From the NCBI GenBank assembly GCA_956465555.1, contig OY101116.1:1054001-1118000 (forward strand): a DNA stretch of 64,000 nucleotides, in the 5' to 3' direction. The position numbers and the translations under genes are program-made. Position 1 is the first letter of the stretch. Each line of letters opens with the position of its first letter. Below, in pieces: positions 23,568 to 32,579 of the stretch. Source of the stretch: Nitzschia sp. pyKryTriq1 (lineage: Eukaryota > Bacillariophyta > Bacillariophyceae > Bacillariales > Bacillariaceae). Below the pieces are notes generated by a model that was not told the origin of the DNA, made no database searches, and was given only the letters and a program-made list of their open reading frames with translations.

Positions 23568-23765
23568 ATGCAGCGAAAATCGCCGATGGCTTCCAGCTTT
23601 CCTGAAAGTACCAATAAGGAAGTCTTGTGGCTTTCCAGCAGTACGTTTAGGGCGAAGATACTTGAAGAGACAGGATTTGAAAGGATCGAGGTCATCAGAG
23701 CTGCGAAGGACGTTGGTATTTGGTATGCCGCTGGCGTTGCACCAGAAGAAGTGCTTACCTTCTAA
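23568..23765 (+). CDS. Doubtful 65-codon open frame
   Basis: ATG to TAA encodes 65 residues with a hydrophilic, helix-prone middle (STFRAKILEETGFERIEVIR) that looks more protein-like than its surroundings. I do not recognise it. It could be a small gene, an exon of a gene whose other parts I cannot find, or chance. Confidence 0.2.
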   Translation: MQRKSPMASSFPESTNKEVLWLSSSTFRAKILEETGFERIEVIRAAKDVGIWYAAGVAPEEVLTF

Positions 23766-23956
23766 CAAGGAACGACGGACTCCGGCGATTTTCGAGGCGG
23801 CCCGCGAGAATGGCCAACCTTTGATCCAAAAAGTGGGCGTCCTTGCGACCCCTCCTTAGCTTTTCTAGTGGCAGATCAGAAAACTGTGACCCGCTTGGCT
23901 CGCAGCGGACGGACGGCCAAAGGTGGACCACAGGTCGGAAGTAGTTAGTACCAGAA

Positions 23957-24025
23957 TCTACGTGAGATACGTAGGGTGGAGCCGCTCAACGCAAATCACG
24001 TAGAAGCTGGTACATTTCTACGTGA
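23957..24025. promoter_or_regulatory. Triple TCTACGTGA module upstream of the qRRM gene
   Basis: TCTACGTGA occurs at 23957-23965 and 24017-24025, with its reverse complement at 23996-24004, all within 70 bp and ending 70 bp before the qRRM ATG. The ACGTG core is a typical bZIP/bHLH target. The same 9-mer also lies upstream of acetolactate synthase (27142-27150). Confidence 0.45.
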
Positions 24026-24095
24026 CCCCGGGATGACAGGCTCGGAATATGTTATCGAGGTGCGAACATAGAGCAAATGGTGGACCAGCGCGACG

Positions 24096-25994
24096 ATGGA
24101 GGGGAGAGAAGACCAAGGGGAACAACATCACCATGGGATGGGGCAACATCCCATGCATCAACAACCGGTGTACGGCTATGCAATGGGGCCATCATGGGGG
24201 GGACAACAGATGATGCATCACGTTCAAATGCATCCGGGGCATGGGTAAGTTGGCCAAGGTAGTAAGATGAACAACAACAAGTCGTCGTCGTTCGTTCGCG
24301 GCGGCGGAGGGAGCCCGGATTTCTTGCCTGTGGGTCGGCGGTCGGCGCGCCGGGTGCGGTCGCCGGTCAGACAATATGCCCTTTTCCTTGTTGTGCGCTG
24401 TCTCGTTTTATTACTTGCGAGTTTGCGCGGTCGGTCGGGAGTCTGTGCTGCGGCGTGCGTAGCAGACCAGAAGAAGCCCATGCCAGTCCCTTGCTTTCTT
24501 CTACGAAATTCGTTCGCGTGTGTTCATCATCATCGTGTGGCGGGAACGTCCGCCTTGAAAAAGTCGAATGACGAGAGGGTGCGAGCCAGCGTCGTTTTGT
24601 GAAAGCCCGATGCGCGCGAGCGTTGAGTTGTACTTAGGGCAAAAACCAGAAGGAGCGTGACGAACTCTCATATCTTTGTAAAGTGGGGTTCCACACGATT
24701 TGTATCACTCCAAATATCGCCTTTCGCCTGTCGGCTTCGGGCCGGCGGGACGAACTTACTCGTAGCGTGGCCGACGAGAGATGCAGCGGTCTTCGAGCCT
24801 AAATCCCTTTTATCGTCTTACTTACAAAAGAGATCTTGCTCTCCTTACCTCTCACATCCCTCCTTGGGACTGTTGTGGTCCTTGTTTAGGTATCCGCATC
24901 TATTACATCATCACATGGACGGTGTCCCGTTGCCTCCGGGTATCCCCGGCTTGGGGGCTTCCACCGATCCATTAGAAGCGGTGTTGGGGCCTTTTCCGTG
25001 TGCTCGACTGCGGAGTCTTCCGTACGATGCCACGCTGGAGGATATCTTAGTGTTGTTTCAGGGTTTGGTGGTTATTGATGTTCTGCTTATGGGGGCCGGT
25101 GAAGCTTTTGTTATTTTTGCTAATCCGATGGATTATCAGATGGCTCTCCAACGGTAAGAATCACAAGTTTTCGTGTGATTGATTTCATGAATCATGATTG
25201 GCACGAAGACGCTGACAGGCACTATCTTTCTCCCCGCAGTGACCGCCAGACTATTGGAAGGAATTATGTGGAGATATATCCGGGGTCTCGTTCTGAGTAC
25301 TACTCTGCCATCGCATCGGTAAGTGCACATTCATTGAGGATCCTTCGCGTTTTTCTCGGTAAAACTCTCAAGTTTTTGTGTGGTTATTTTTCTGCAGCAA
25401 CAATGGCCGGAGCAACAAAGAGATACAGTGCTGTCGCTCAGCGAAAGTATTTTAGGAGGATCTGAGAAAGAACAGAAACCAGTCGGATTGGATACTTCTG
25501 GCAGCGTCTGGGGAAGCGTTGGGATGCCGACACCGATCCAATCGCTCAATGCACCTCAGTTAACCCAATCCGACGGGCGACCAGCTCGAGGCGCAGACCC
25601 ACCTGCTAGTGTCCCCTCCAGCGGTAGCCGTGGAGGTCCCGGAAGAGGCAATAATGCTCCACCGGGATCAGCGCAATACAAGAGATCTGGTGGCGGTATT
25701 CAAGTTGGTGACCACACCGGTTTCTTGAGGATGAGAGGACTTCCTTTCACCGCATCGAAGGAAGAGATTTTCAAATTCTTTGCAGTCTATAATCCGATCC
25801 TCGATACCATTGTCTTGACTTACCGCAGTGACGGACGTGCCACTGGCGAGGCGTACGTTGGCTTTGAAACTCCGGAGGATTCAAAGCGTGCGATGGACTT
25901 GCATCGCAAATCGATGGGGAACCGCTACATCGAATTGTTTCTCAGCAATAAAGAGGAACATGGGCGAGCCTTGACGCGTTTCGGCAACCGTTAA
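24096..25994 (+). CDS. qRRM RNA-binding protein (hnRNP H/F or ESRP-like)
   Basis: Four exons (24096..24244, 24890..25153, 25240..25318, 25398..25994) join in frame to 362 residues. The N-terminus is rich in His, Met, Gln and Gly. RRM1 spans exons 2-3 (CARLRSLPYDATLEDILVLF, then RNYVEIYPGSR). RRM2 is in exon 4 (GFLRMRGLPFTASKEEIFKF, GEAYVGFETPEDSKRAM, NRYIELFLS). The LRMRGLPF and RYIELF signatures mark quasi-RRMs of the hnRNP H/F, GRSF1 and ESRP group, which bind G-rich RNA and regulate splicing. A Gly/Pro-rich linker separates the domains. Intron 1 is 645 nt, far longer than any other intron in the window. A nuclear splicing role is inferred from the family. Confidence 0.88.
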
Positions 25995-26453
25995 GAAGCT
26001 TCTCTCTAGTTCTTTGCGGTTACCGGTTTTGTTTTCTCTGCTATCTGAATTTTCGGACTGGCCGATCTTCCTGGGGACGTATGGGGCGGAAGTTGGTTAC
26101 GATAAATGCTGCGAATTGGTATCCTTGGCGGAGTCTTTTCCTGCAGTGACGAAAGTGTTAAAACTAGAACATGGCGATCGCTATCGCTTAGAATCTTGAA
26201 TGAATACTACTTTTCACATAGTAGAGATTGGTGTATATGCCGTCAGAGCAACATCTCGATGTGGCAGGTATCGTATCCGTAGCAATAGTTAGAATTGGGA
26301 TCTACGAGTGCTATCTCTCTCTAGCTGGGGGGCAACTGTCGTGGCTTCAATCCACTGAAGAGGGAAATATGTATGCTATAAAGCCTCGCTGTGGAGAGTT
26401 AGACTAGCTTTCTCAACCGTAGGACATCCACTAGATATTTTCTCAATGTCTCT
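25995..26453. other. Convergent intergenic spacer
   Basis: Between the 3' ends of the qRRM gene and the small mitochondrial-type protein gene. It is probably 3' UTRs. I see nothing else. Confidence 0.5.
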
Positions 26454-26726
26454 CTAGAATCCACCGAAAATTGCCCCCACGATTGCGAACCCAATTGACA
26501 TTCCAGCGCCCGCTAAGACGTAAGAGGCCAAGCTAGAACCGACCGCTTGTTGATTTTGTCGATTAGGCTCGAAAGGGAGCCCTTGTCTCTGTAGACCGAC
26601 TTGCGAGTTGTGTTCCACCTCAGCAGGAACCTCGTGTGTTCGCAACGATGGGACCCTCGTTTTCCGGGGATCGCGAACTATTGTTCGGCCGGTTTTTGCA
26701 AGTAACACTGCTGATCTCCTCAACAT
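26454..26726 (-). CDS. Small single-span membrane protein, probably mitochondrial
   Basis: ATG at 26726 to TAG encodes 90 residues. The first 20 residues are basic and hydroxylated with no acids (MLRRSAVLLAKTGRTIVRD), like a mitochondrial presequence. A polar middle follows, and the C-terminus is one hydrophobic Gly/Ala-rich helix (LASYVLAGAGMSIGFAIVGA) ending IFGGF. The layout is that of small accessory subunits of respiratory complexes, but I cannot match it to a named subunit. The clean start and stop, amphipathic N-terminus and membrane helix argue for a real gene. It is divergent from acetolactate synthase. Confidence 0.65.
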   Translation of the reverse strand: MLRRSAVLLAKTGRTIVRDPRKTRVPSLRTHEVPAEVEHNSQVGLQRQGLPFEPNRQNQQAVGSSLASYVLAGAGMSIGFAIVGAIFGGF

Positions 26727-27034
26727 TGTTTATTTATTTGGCCAACGGATGAAAATGGATATATTTTGAAGATGATGATTCGTGGTTGCTATCGAAATAA
26801 GGGGTTTTGTCTCTTTTGATGATGGATTGTTGGGTATGTTGACGAAGTCTTTTTTGTCGTCTTACGGTACCATACAAGTACGAGTAGGACACCTTCGTGC
26901 CGGTACCTCATAATATTTATCTCATCTTGCTTTCCTTTGGCCGCGTTAGAGTGAGGACTTATTAGTCGGATGATTCATTCATCGGGTTGAAAAATAAAAG
27001 CGAAGATAGAAGATGATGTGAAGAATCATCATCG

Positions 27035-27055
27035 CATCATCATCATCATCATCAT
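27035..27055. repeat. (CAT)7 microsatellite
   Basis: Seven uninterrupted CAT units in the spacer upstream of ALS, preceded by further degenerate ATC/CAT sequence. Confidence 0.9.
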
Positions 27056-27112
27056 CGAGAAAGGTGGTGGTGTGTCGGTGTGTGCATGATGGCATTGGCG
27101 TGATGTGAATGA

Positions 27113-27120
27113 TGACGTCA
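27113..27120. promoter_or_regulatory. CRE-type palindrome TGACGTCA
   Basis: Perfect bZIP site 520 bp upstream of the acetolactate synthase ATG, with a TCTACGTGA word 22 bp further on. It is a plausible regulatory pair, untested. Confidence 0.4.
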
Positions 27121-27639
27121 ACTTGATACTCTACGCACGGTTCTACGTGAAGTCAGTATGGATACTAATTCCTTCCGTATGATACACGTTTGGGATCAGA
27201 TGATGATGATTGGGCCTGCCTGGCAGTCGCCCGCTCAATATTATGACCGATTATTGGGTCAGTCGTGTCGTGCGTGTAGCTTCTAGTACAAAATGTACGT
27301 GGGTTTCCTCTTCCTTCATTGGCGCAATTTCTGTGGTTGTTGTGCACTCCTCCTTGCTTCCCCGGATTGCGCGCAGAAGCTTACGTAGTTTCGTTTGACA
27401 GCATCTTCTTTTCTCAACCACTGAACTTGAACTGCGAACTGCGAGGACCGGCGGTTCGTACCGATAAGCGATGTTCAAATCGCAAATCGCGGAAACGAAC
27501 CAAAAGTTGTTTCTACTACATAGACTTCGGGATCGTTTTGGCATTTCTTTCCAAGCGCATTATTTACACTTATTTATTCCATCTACGCAAATAAGAGTGA
27601 GGAGAAGATAGCTCCGCCATACAGTAGAAAAGCTTAACA

Positions 27640-30003
27640 ATGAAGTTCCAGAAAGCAGCTCTCCTCGTTTTGCTTGGCTCCACTTCGGCAGCAGCATTTA
27701 CGCCATCACATAAATTCGGCGTCCGATCACGGGCCACGGCTTTGCGAAGTACGGCTGTCAAAGATGAGGATTTATTCAAGGGCCTTGACCGAAACGGAGC
27801 CATCGAAAAAGACGTTGCCGAGCTCATCACAGCCAGTGGCTCGCCTCCCCCGAAACCTTCGCGAGAAGTTTTGGAGGCGAATGCTGCCCGCATCACAAAG
27901 GCTGGTGTTTCCGATTACATGAAGAAATACGAAGGTCTGTCGGGTGCCGCCATTGTCTACCTGAAGCTCCTTGAAAACGGAGTGGAAGTTGTGAACGGGT
28001 ACTCTGGAGGTGCCGTGTTGCCGCTTCTGGACCAATTCCACCCAGATAACCCGCGCCACAAAGTGATCGGTAAGCCACCGATCCGATGGATCACCAACTC
28101 AAACGAGTCATCGGCAGGACACATTGCCGAAGGGTACGCCAAGTCGATGCCCATCAACGGCAAATTCAAGCCCGTTGGTGTTGTCGTTGCCACCTCTGGA
28201 CCCGGTGTCACAAACCTTATCACTCCTCTCCAAGACGGAATCTGTGATGGTGTTCCTATGGTCGTCCTCTGCGGACAAGCAGCGACGAATGCGCCCGAGG
28301 ATGCATTTCAGTCGGCCCCCGCCGTCGAAATGACAAAACCTTGTACAAAATGGAGCTACCAGATCAAGTCCGCGGCCGAAGTGCCATTCGTCATGGACTA
28401 CGCCTTTTATGTGGCTCGGAATGGCCGCCCGGGACCTGTCTTTGTGGATCTACCCAAGGATCTTCAAAACCAGGTTCTCAGTCCAGAAATGATTCAGATG
28501 TACACGGACACAAAGCTTCCCGAGGCTCCCAGTGATTCCATTGGCATGGCTAGTCTTAAGACGGCAATGCGGGACAACGGTGAGATCTTCAAGGCCATTC
28601 GTCTTGGCTACGAAGACAAAGGTCTTTCCTTCGAGATGATCAAGGAAGATGGCGAGCCAAAGCTCGTCCCTGTGGCTTCATCAAAGGATAGATTCAATGC
28701 GGACCATCACACAACGAACCGTGTCATCTGGACCACCAATGCCTTGACGGGAGAACCTGAACCCATCACTAAGGAAGGTAACCTCGATATGAAAGATCGT
28801 ATTACCACCGACATGCTCAACTTCATCAAGCGAGCAAAGAAGCCTGTCATTATTGCCGGACAGGGATGCAACGATAGTGAGGAGGAGTTGAAGTATTTTG
28901 CAGAGAAACTCAGAATCCCCGTCACCACAACCCTTCATGCGCTTGGTTGCTTTGATGAGAGACACGAGCTTGCTCTGAACATGATGGGCATGCACGGACA
29001 CCCTACACCGAATTTCATGGTTCAAGAGGCTGATCTTATTATTAATATCGGTTCTCGTTTCGACGATCGTATTACGGGAAGAATGCCTGATTTTGTGCCA
29101 GGAGCTAGAAAAGCGGCAGAGCTGGGAGTTGGTGGTATCATCCATGTTGACGTTCGTCTGTCGGAGATGGCAAAGCAGATCGAGCCTCATTTCTTTGTGC
29201 ATTCTACTGGAAAGAATTTCCTTACAACCCTGAACGAAGCCCTTAAAAAGGAAACGGATTTGGTCCCCCAGACGGATAAGTGGGTTGCAAAAATGAAGAC
29301 TTTACAGGCGGAATTCCCTGTTAAGGTTCCGCATTTCCCCACTATTGATGGAAAGACGAGGATGTCGGCACAAAGTGTCATCTCGGAGATGGACAGACAA
29401 ATCCTGGCTGCTGGCAAGATGGATGATGCCATCTTCTCAACTGGTGTGGGGATCCACCAGATGGTCGCAGCGCAGTTGATCACATGGACGAAACCGCGGC
29501 AAATGTTGAGCAGTGGCTCCTTGGGAACAATGGGTGTTGCTCTCGGGTACTGCATTGGAGCAAAACTTGCGAACTGCGGCAAGTTGGTGATTGCCGTGGA
29601 TGGTGATGGCTCGTTCAACATGACGTTTACGGAACTGAAAACTGTTGTGGAACAAGGCATTCCCATTAAGATCATGATTTTGGACAACGAAAGTCAAATG
29701 ATGGTCGAATATTGGCAGAAATTGTTTCACGATGAACGTTTGTTGGCTGTCCGAAACATTAACCCTGACTACGTGACCTTGGCAAAGGCCTTCAATATCA
29801 AGTCCGTCTACTGTGACTGCGAAGAGGAGATCGAGGAGAAAATGCGGGAATTCTTGTTTGACTACGACGATGAGCCCGTCCTTTTCCACGCTCGCATCAA
29901 CCGAACACCTTGCTTACCCCTCGTGGCGCCCGGCCAGCCCCTTGATGACATGATTTTGGAAGACATTGATGTTGAAGTGGACCCCGGTGCTGCCCCGAGT
30001 TAA
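27640..30003 (+). CDS. Acetolactate synthase catalytic subunit, plastid-targeted
   Basis: An intronless frame of 787 residues. This enzyme condenses two pyruvates, or pyruvate and 2-ketobutyrate, using thiamine diphosphate, and is the first shared step of Val, Leu and Ile synthesis. The N-terminal TPP domain has GYSGGAVLP, the catalytic Glu in NESSAGHIAEGYAK (near 155), TSGPGVTN and GRPGPVFVDLPKDL. The middle FAD-type domain has KKPVIIAGQG and GSRFDDRITGR. The C-terminal domain has the TPP/Mg motif GDGSFNMTF (near 656) and VEYWQKLF. SAGHIAEGYA and CTKW are closer to fungal than plant enzymes. The N-terminus is a signal peptide ending SAAAF, the diatom plastid-import type. It is longer than usual (about 670) through an insert near residues 310-380. 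The GQVP loop of plant enzymes reads GQAATNAP here. Confidence 0.93.
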   Translation: MKFQKAALLVLLGSTSAAAFTPSHKFGVRSRATALRSTAVKDEDLFKGLDRNGAIEKDVAELITASGSPPPKPSREVLEANAARITKAGVSDYMKKYEGLSGAAIVYLKLLENGVEVVNGYSGGAVLPLLDQFHPDNPRHKVIGKPPIRWITNSNESSAGHIAEGYAKSMPINGKFKPVGVVVATSGPGVTNLITPLQDGICDGVPMVVLCGQAATNAPEDAFQSAPAVEMTKPCTKWSYQIKSAAEVPFVMDYAFYVARNGRPGPVFVDLPKDLQNQVLSPEMIQMYTDTKLPEAPSDSIGMASLKTAMRDNGEIFKAIRLGYEDKGLSFEMIKEDGEPKLVPVASSKDRFNADHHTTNRVIWTTNALTGEPEPITKEGNLDMKDRITTDMLNFIKRAKKPVIIAGQGCNDSEEELKYFAEKLRIPVTTTLHALGCFDERHELALNMMGMHGHPTPNFMVQEADLIINIGSRFDDRITGRMPDFVPGARKAAELGVGGIIHVDVRLSEMAKQIEPHFFVHSTGKNFLTTLNEALKKETDLVPQTDKWVAKMKTLQAEFPVKVPHFPTIDGKTRMSAQSVISEMDRQILAAGKMDDAIFSTGVGIHQMVAAQLITWTKPRQMLSSGSLGTMGVALGYCIGAKLANCGKLVIAVDGDGSFNMTFTELKTVVEQGIPIKIMILDNESQMMVEYWQKLFHDERLLAVRNINPDYVTLAKAFNIKSVYCDCEEEIEEKMREFLFDYDDEPVLFHARINRTPCLPLVAPGQPLDDMILEDIDVEVDPGAAPS

Positions 30004-30193
30004 ACGATCTGGAAGAATGGTTACATTCGCGCGGCTACTGCTTGATACTGGAAGTCGAAATTTGCATTCTTGCGTGGGGCCGAAGGCACAACAAAGAAAA
30101 GCACAACACCCCGATAAATAGATTTCATATGATGTTGCTTTTGAATCATTCTACTTTTTAACTACCAAACATCGTTCCGTTCTGGAATTGATG

Positions 30194-32156
30194 TTATCTT
30201 CGCCCATGTGGCGGATTTTGCTGTTGCTGGTGCCGTTTTAAAAAGTCATTTTCTTCTCTCAGTCGCTGATTCTCCTCTCTCAGCTGATCCATTGCTGCCA
30301 TTTGAGAAGAAAGAGCTGCGTTCAGCTCCTGAGATTGTTGGTGAAATTGTCGAATCATATCCGTGTGTAGGTTGCGAAGGGATTCCTCTAGATGGTCTTG
30401 CAGCTTTTCTACTTCATCGCGAACCACGTCTCGGATTTCTTCCACATTGAGTTGTTGTGTAGGAGCAGGATGGGATATGGGACGGGAGGTCCCTCCTCCT
30501 TTCTCGGGGATATCATCGCCCTGGATCCCGCTANNNNNNNNNNNNNNNNNNNNNNNNNNNNNNNNNNNNNNNNNNNNNNNNNNNNNNNNNNNNNNNNNNN
30601 NNNNNNNNNNNNNNNNNNNNNNNNNNNNNNNNNNNNNNNNNNNNNNNNNNNNNNNNNNNNNNNNNNNNNNNNNNNNNNNNNNNNNNNNNNNNNNNNNNNN
30701 NNNNNNNNNNNNNNNNNNNNNNNNNNNNNNNNNAAAGAACCCTCTTCTCCGTAGGTGGACGATTCGCTTTGCTGGGCCAGAGACTTTTGAGGCGATCCTT
30801 GGTAACTATTTTCCGCTGAAAGGTGATGAGGATGAGGATGATGATTCGAATGTTGGGGTGCCGAAAAAAGACCTGATTGTTTCTGTGGCTGCTGCATCGA
30901 AGGCTGCTGGTACTGATGGTTCGACGGATGCGCATTGAAGCTCGTAGCTTGTTCTAAATCCCTACGCAAATCCTCGATCTCTTTTTGTTCTGCGTTTGAC
31001 TGGGGAGCTTTACCCAACGTTCCCGGTGTAGTTGCATTGGGGGTGTTCTTATTCTTAGGCGGTGGTGAAAATCGCAGACTCTTGACGTCTCCTTGTACAT
31101 AGATGGACGCCAACGGCGTTCCAGTCTGACGAAGATCATACACAACAACTTGACCTGCCATGGTTCCTACTGCACAGGAAATTCCATCTACGTTCAATGT
31201 AAGGCTCGAGATCCCACTGGACAAACTGGCAAGCTCCTGGATCAAAGTGCCTGATCCCTTGTCAAAGAACTGGAGAGCACCATCCGAAGAGGAGGATGCT
31301 AACAACTTGTCATTCGTGTGAGAAAAGGCGACACCAGTAATGGGAGCCTCGTGGCAGCGACTCAGGCCGAAGAAAGGTACCAACTTTTGCAAATTCGTAA
31401 TATCATAGAGAAGCAAGGAGCCATCGTCCGTTCCAATGGCGGCAAGATTTGGTTCCAGGGTCGAGGTACTATAGTGGGTGAACGAGAAATCACCCTGTGG
31501 GGTCCAAGTGGCTGCCGGAATTCCTTCTCTTAGTTTGTAAGAGCGCAAAGCTCTAGACGTCAGACTCAGCACGTAAGTATCAGTGGGATCCAAGGAGACC
31601 TGCCTCGACACCTGCTTGTCGTGAAAGAACTGGCGGACCCTTAGTTTCTTTTTGAGGTCCCAGAGACACACAGCACCACTCGTGTCTCCTATACACAAAT
31701 ATCGCGACTTTCCTCCAAACGCAAGGGAAGTAGCAGCACCGGCGGGGCGATTCCATTGATGATTGTGTTGGAGCGAATCCAAGGTGTTCCCCGATTGAGC
31801 CGCTGTCAGAACGACATTATTGTGCATGTGTTCGTCGGTGGAAACCGCCGAGCACGAAGCGAGCACTGTGAAACGGGCAATGTGTGTATGCATGTGGGGG
31901 CATGATGTCAGAAATGTAACTAGTAGCTACCATGAAACAGCCTTCGATGATTGATCGATTGATTCATTGATACTAGCGAAAGTAACTGCCACCGTAATTT
32001 TTCGTACGTACCTTGTCCATTGTGATTCCACGCAACATCGGCAATCGGAAGATCTCCCTGAGGATAAAATGTAAAAGGGTCGTCACTAGGCTCGTTCAAG
32101 CTGTCCCAGGTGGTCACGGCGTTTCCTGCCAGCACCGCGAGGGGTGTCGATGCCAT
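30194..32156 (-). CDS. NEDD1: NEDD1-like WD40 protein (gamma-tubulin ring recruiter), interrupted by assembly gap
   Basis: Exon 1 (32156..32012) joins exon 2 (starting 31865) across a 146-bp intron, giving WNHNGQVLASCSAVSTDEH. WD40-type repeats follow (SAVCLWDLK-like GAVCLWDLKKK, LLLYDITNLQK, ASSSSDGALQFFD, VVVYDLRQTG). After the 200-N gap the frame continues to the stop with a coiled coil (LRNLHTDMIRQFHQQSQ, LREENQRLREENDFLKR) that closely resembles the NEDD1 C-terminus, which binds gamma-tubulin complexes. NEDD1 recruits gamma-tubulin to spindle poles and microtubules for nucleation. The reading frame differs on the two sides of the gap, so the true gap length is not 200 or the gap hides an intron. 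Start ATG 32156 is the first in frame. It is divergent from RimM with 423 bp between starts. Confidence 0.85.
30534..30733. other. Assembly gap of 200 N
   Basis: Exactly 200 undetermined bases inside the NEDD1 gene, which looks like a fixed-size placeholder. The flanks encode Ser/Gln/His-rich linker sequence, so a collapsed or low-complexity stretch is likely. Confidence 0.95.
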
Positions 32157-32579
32157 GATGTGTGCCAGCAACTACACCGAGAAGCCTGTCCTTTATGGTG
32201 AGTTGCACCACTTCTTTTTATGTGTCATTGTCGCTCAATCCTCAATCGGTTGGTGTTTGATACCGGTAGAATTGCATTCGAACTTTTCGAAGCGAAACAT
32301 CATTCACGCGTCATATCGACGAACGAGAAGTACATACGAACAGACAAATCGGTCTGGCCTTTTGCCGTATGAGCCATCAACCGTCCGCCAATCGCCGCAA
32401 GCAGCTACAAGCAGCCGAAACAAGAAAAAACGACCATGAGCATAACATGATGAAAACAAACATCAACATCACACATGGTACAGTACAGGAAAGGTCTTCG
32501 GAACCATCCTTTTGTAAGGCTCTATCGCTCTGAAAGCAACGAGGAACAGTCGCAGTCAGTGAAGCCTACCAACAGGAAA
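32157..32579. other. Divergent promoter region NEDD1/RimM
   Basis: 423 bp between the two start codons must hold both promoters. I see no clear TATA or repeat. An in-frame ATG at 32475 lies in this stretch, ahead of the preferred RimM start. Confidence 0.5.

Larger units (their letters stand above)
22983..24095. other. Intergenic between PreP and the qRRM gene
   Basis: Contains PreP 3' UTR, a short unassigned open frame (23568-23765) and, close to the next gene, three copies of TCTACGTGA (23957-24025). I see no RNA gene. Confidence 0.5.
26727..27639. other. Divergent intergenic region upstream of acetolactate synthase
   Basis: Holds a (CAT)7 microsatellite (27035-27055), a TGACGTCA site (27113-27120) and a TCTACGTGA word (27142-27150), the last two about 500 bp before the ALS ATG. 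Short open frames on both strands are not supported. Confidence 0.5.

Noticed and set aside
23568-23765. PUB-domain fragment
   Set aside because: The resemblance to the PUB helical pattern is too weak; kept only as a doubtful open frame without function.
24267-24602. 111-codon open frame inside qRRM intron 1
   Set aside because: It lies in a well-supported GT-AG intron, is Arg/Val-rich and resembles no protein.
32475-32579. Upstream ATG for RimM
   Set aside because: It would place 35 polar residues before the signal peptide and starts in GTAC-rich spacer sequence.
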